The position numbers and the translations under genes were made by a program. The notes beneath the pieces were generated by a model. The model saw nothing but the letters and a program-made list of their open reading frames with translations. It searched no databases and was not told the origin of the DNA. Positions 13,264 to 14,971 of a stretch of DNA of 14,971 bases are shown piece by piece; position 1 is the first letter of the stretch, and every line of letters starts with the position of its first letter. Origin of the DNA: CAYQQO01 sp964420115 (GTDB lineage: Bacteria; Patescibacteriota; Minisyncoccia; Portnoybacterales; UBA2143); assembly GCA_964420115.1 (NCBI GenBank), contig CAYQQO010000015.1:1-14971 (forward strand), read 5' to 3'.

Positions 13264-13287
13264 ACTTCCTCCATAACTTCCTCCATA
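13264..13287. repeat. Perfect tandem 12-bp repeat upstream of the RNase HII fusion gene
   Basis: ACTTCCTCCATA is present twice in a row (13264-13275 and 13276-13287). On the minus strand each copy reads TATGGAGGAAGT and so presents a GGAGG site plus an ATG in the leader of the rnhB fusion. Confidence 0.8.
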
Positions 13288-13297
13288 ATTAAACAGC

Positions 13298-14260
13298 CTA
13301 TTTCTTAACCAAATTAGGCGGAGTCTCTCTTGACAAAGCGGCGATAATATTATTAGCAGCCATTTCAGACATTTTATCTCTTGTTTCTTTTGTTGCCGAA
13401 GCAAAATGGGGAGTTAAAACAGTATTTTCTAAATCCGCCAGACCATGTGTCAGCTCCGGCTCATTTTCAAAAACATCTAAGGCGGCTCCGGCAATTTTCT
13501 TTTCTTCCAACGCTTCAACCAAAGCTTTTTCGTCAATGACCGGCCCGCGAGAAGTATTAATCAAATAGGCGCTTGACTTCATTTTAGCCATTCTTTCGGC
13601 ATTGACTAAATGGCGCGTTTCGTCTGTTAAGGCGGTGTGCAGACTAATAAAATCGGCTTCCTTAAACAAATCGTCTAATTCTCTGTATTCTAAACCGTGC
13701 TCTTTTTCTAATTCCTCATTTCTCTTTATATCGTAATAAACTACTTTCATACCAAAGCCGTTTTTCATTCTCTCTGCTACTGCAAAGCCAATTCTGCCTA
13801 AACCGACAACCCCTAATATCCTCCCTTTAATATCAGCTCCCAAAAGAAGTTTTGGTCCCCAAACCTTGTATTTGCCGGCCCTGGTATACCTATCCGCTTC
13901 CACCACCTTTTCAGCAACAGCCAAAAGCAAAGCAACAGAATGATCAGCCACTGCGTCTGTTAAAACCCCGGGGGTGTTAGAAACCATAATATCGCGCTTA
14001 TTTGCCTCCTTGATATCAATATTATTATAGCCAACCGCATAATTGGCAACAATTTTCAACTGTTCGCCGGCCGCCTCCATCACCTCGCTATCAATTTTTT
14101 CAGTTAGAACTGATAAAATAGCGTCTACTCCTTTAACGCCCTCTAAAAGCTCCTCGCGTGAAATAGCGCCTTCTGGACCAATTGACACTTCCCAATCCTT
14201 TTCCCTTAATAGATTAATTCCTTTTTCGGGAATCTGTCTGGTAACAAATATTTTAGACAT
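13298..14260 (-). CDS. D-2-hydroxyacid dehydrogenase (glyoxylate/hydroxypyruvate reductase-like)
   Basis: This 320-residue enzyme is full length for the D-isomer-specific 2-hydroxyacid dehydrogenase family. It has the substrate-binding NYAVGYNNID (73-82), TPGVLTDAVADHSVALLLA (96-114), and the dinucleotide motif VGLGRIG (152-158). The catalytic residues are Arg238 in NTSRGPVID, Glu267 in FENEP and His285 in TPHFASAT. Asp177 after the second nucleotide strand (YYDIKRN) suggests NAD(H). The overall pattern is closest to glyoxylate or hydroxypyruvate reductase; D-lactate or phosphoglycerate dehydrogenase activity is less likely since no ACT domain is present. It would reoxidise NADH by reducing a 2-oxoacid in the cytoplasm. 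It stands 45 bp upstream of the rnhB fusion on the same strand, and a strong terminator separates it from the small-protein genes before it. Confidence 0.92.
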   Translation of the reverse strand: MSKIFVTRQIPEKGINLLREKDWEVSIGPEGAISREELLEGVKGVDAILSVLTEKIDSEVMEAAGEQLKIVANYAVGYNNIDIKEANKRDIMVSNTPGVLTDAVADHSVALLLAVAEKVVEADRYTRAGKYKVWGPKLLLGADIKGRILGVVGLGRIGFAVAERMKNGFGMKVVYYDIKRNEELEKEHGLEYRELDDLFKEADFISLHTALTDETRHLVNAERMAKMKSSAYLINTSRGPVIDEKALVEALEEKKIAGAALDVFENEPELTHGLADLENTVLTPHFASATKETRDKMSEMAANNIIAALSRETPPNLVKK

Positions 14261-14361
14261 ATTTTAATTTTCATTGCCAGCGGAATAAAAAATACAACAA
14301 CCCCTTATTTCTTCCTCCGCGAACAACAACATTGATTATTTTTTTCTATTCTACCATAAAA

Positions 14362-14400
14362 AATTAAAAACAAAAAGCGGCTTTATTGAAAAAACCGCTT
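14362..14400 (-). terminator. Strong intrinsic terminator after the small-protein genes
   Basis: A 10-bp stem with one G-U pair (14375-14384 with 14391-14400) and a 6-base loop is followed on the minus strand by TTTTGTTTTTAATTTTTT. It lies about 30 bp past the stop of the 52-residue gene and ends that unit before the dehydrogenase gene. Confidence 0.85.
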
Positions 14401-14429
14401 CCGGGGCGCCTGGCCGAACAAAGCAAAGA

Positions 14430-14588
14430 TTAATATGAAGGTTCTTGAGAAAAGAGCTTTTCATAGAGGTCTTGGGATAAAAAGCCGCTTGGCGCTTCTT
14501 CGTAAAAGCGCCTTATTTCTTCTTCAGAAAGACCTAATTCTTCTTTCAGCCGCCGGATAATTTCTATTGTCTCTTCTTGAAAATCCAT
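14430..14588 (-). CDS. Small acidic helical protein (52 aa), unknown
   Basis: The ATG at 14588 follows AGGAGG four bases after a GGAGGGCTT leader, one of the strongest Shine-Dalgarno sites in the window. The 52-residue product starts MDFQEETIEIIRRLKEELGL, continues SEEEIRRFYEEAPSGFLSQ and ends QEPSY. It is rich in Glu, Arg and Leu and is probably two amphipathic helices joined by a Pro-Ser-Gly turn. I do not recognise it. It lies 14 bp after the zinc-ribbon gene, clearly in the same unit, and a strong terminator follows. The layout resembles a helix-helix adaptor or inhibitor, but no function is claimed. Confidence 0.65.
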   Translation of the reverse strand: MDFQEETIEIIRRLKEELGLSEEEIRRFYEEAPSGFLSQDLYEKLFSQEPSY

Positions 14589-14602
14589 AAGCCCTCCTTT
14601 CT

Positions 14603-14803
14603 CTAAAAAGAAATGACGACATCTTGCTCAACCAATTCTTTCCCGCACTGGGGGCAAAAACCAAGCTTTGTCTGACTAACTTTCAGCGGCGGGTTATGGG
14701 CCTGAATATTATTACAGACCCAAATAATGCCCTCTTTTCTCTTTTCTGCTCCTTTTTCTTTCCCAAAGACAACATCCTTCTTCCTCCCCATTAATTCAGA
14801 CAC
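14603..14803 (-). CDS. Small zinc-ribbon-like protein (66 aa), GTG start
   Basis: The GTG at 14803 is five bases after AAAGGAGG. The first in-frame ATG, at 14791, would be too far from that site, so GTG is preferred. The 66-residue protein has a basic, Gly/Lys-rich first third, then WVC (Cys30) with His36, and FCPQCGKEL (Cys50, Cys53). This gives a CxxC plus Cys and possibly His, enough for one zinc site. The shape suggests a DNA-, RNA- or protein-binding ribbon, but no family is recognised. It starts a two-gene unit with the 52-residue protein. The 168 bp before it hold no gene that I can see, only AT-rich DNA, a GCCGGC/CTAGCTAG palindromic patch near 14862-14877 and the inverted repeat at the edge. 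Confidence 0.7.
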   Translation of the reverse strand: MSELMGRKKDVVFGKEKGAEKRKEGIIWVCNNIQAHNPPLKVSQTKLGFCPQCGKELVEQDVVISF

Positions 14804-14935
14804 AACAACCTCCTTTCTTTTTCAGGTTAAAGTTATATTTTGCTCAAAGAATTAAAAAATCCAGCCGGCTAGCTAGATTTACTTCTACAATGCTATTTAT
14901 TTTTTCTTATATTATTAATTGTAAGAATAGCTCGC

Positions 14936-14969
14936 GTTGTTAACACTTTTAGGATAAAGTATTAACAAC
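14936..14969. repeat. Near-perfect 14-6-14 inverted repeat at the right edge
   Basis: GTTGTTAACACTTT (14936-14949) and AAAGTATTAACAAC (14956-14969) are inverted copies with one mismatch across a 6-bp spacer TAGGAT. It lies about 130 bp upstream of the zinc-ribbon gene. It could be an operator, a recombinase site or a hairpin belonging to a gene beyond the window. Confidence 0.7.
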
Positions 14970-14971
14970 AT

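Noticed and set aside
13218..13286. A 22-residue minus-strand frame starting in the tandem repeat
   Set aside because: It overlaps the start of the rnhB fusion out of frame, and its first residues are just the translated repeat.
14264..14332. A 22-codon leader frame before the 2-hydroxyacid dehydrogenase
   Set aside because: It has no ribosome-binding site and no feature of a leader peptide such as a run of one amino acid.
14936..14969. A dif or loxP-like recombination site as a firm call
   Set aside because: The spacer length fits Xer sites but the arms do not match the XerC/XerD consensus, and no recombinase gene is in view.
1..14971. CRISPR array, insertion sequence, prophage or integron
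   Set aside because: No regularly spaced repeats, transposase, integrase or phage structural motifs were seen on either strand.

Overview
The window most resembles a candidate-phyla-radiation (Patescibacteria, Parcubacteria-like) bacterial chromosome. Four things point there: low GC with AT-rich spacers, dense gene packing with many ATGA overlaps, a type IV prepilin with the leader and N-terminal helix usual in that group, and a compact sugar-phosphate and hydrogenase metabolism. TGA acts as a true stop (for example at the ends of rpiB and the ATP-grasp gene), so the glycine-TGA code of Gracilibacteria/SR1 does not apply. This placement is inference from gene content; no rRNA or ribosomal protein is present. 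I count 22 genes, 20 on the minus strand, and no tRNA, rRNA, CRISPR array or insertion sequence.

Region 1 (1-2772, all minus): the 3'-truncated prepilin, a 59-residue one-pass membrane protein, ribulose-phosphate epimerase, ribose-phosphate isomerase B and glyceraldehyde-3-phosphate dehydrogenase, closely spaced. The three enzymes link the non-oxidative pentose phosphate route to lower glycolysis. Region 2 (2773-4076): a glutaredoxin-like protein and a thioredoxin-reductase-like flavoprotein whose nucleotide-binding loop looks like NADH-type AhpF.

Region 3 (4115-10630) is the centre of interest: a complete four-subunit group 3b (sulfhydrogenase-type) cytoplasmic [NiFe] hydrogenase in the order hydB-hydG-hydD-hydA, a hypC chaperone gene converging on the end of hydA, and, divergent from hypC, an overlapping trio: an RimK-like ATP-grasp ligase, an EamA transporter and a protein I recall as DUF6390-like. 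The large subunit ends exactly at the last histidine of its Ni-binding motif, so it has no C-terminal peptide to remove. The other Hyp factors are not in the window. The hydrogenase would pass electrons between NAD(P)H and H2 (or polysulfide), which suits a fermenter that makes reductant through GAPDH.

Region 4 (10740-14971): an unrecognised basic protein with an inverted repeat around its ribosome-binding site, a membrane-anchored DsbA-like oxidoreductase, a three-helix membrane protein (plus strand), a fused RNase HII-O6-methylguanine-DNA methyltransferase, a D-2-hydroxyacid dehydrogenase, and a two-gene cluster of small proteins (zinc ribbon and acidic 52-mer) with strong Shine-Dalgarno sites. 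A near-perfect 14-6-14 inverted repeat lies at the right edge. Several genes have a -10-like hexamer 6-9 nt before the ATG and no Shine-Dalgarno, which suggests leaderless transcripts.
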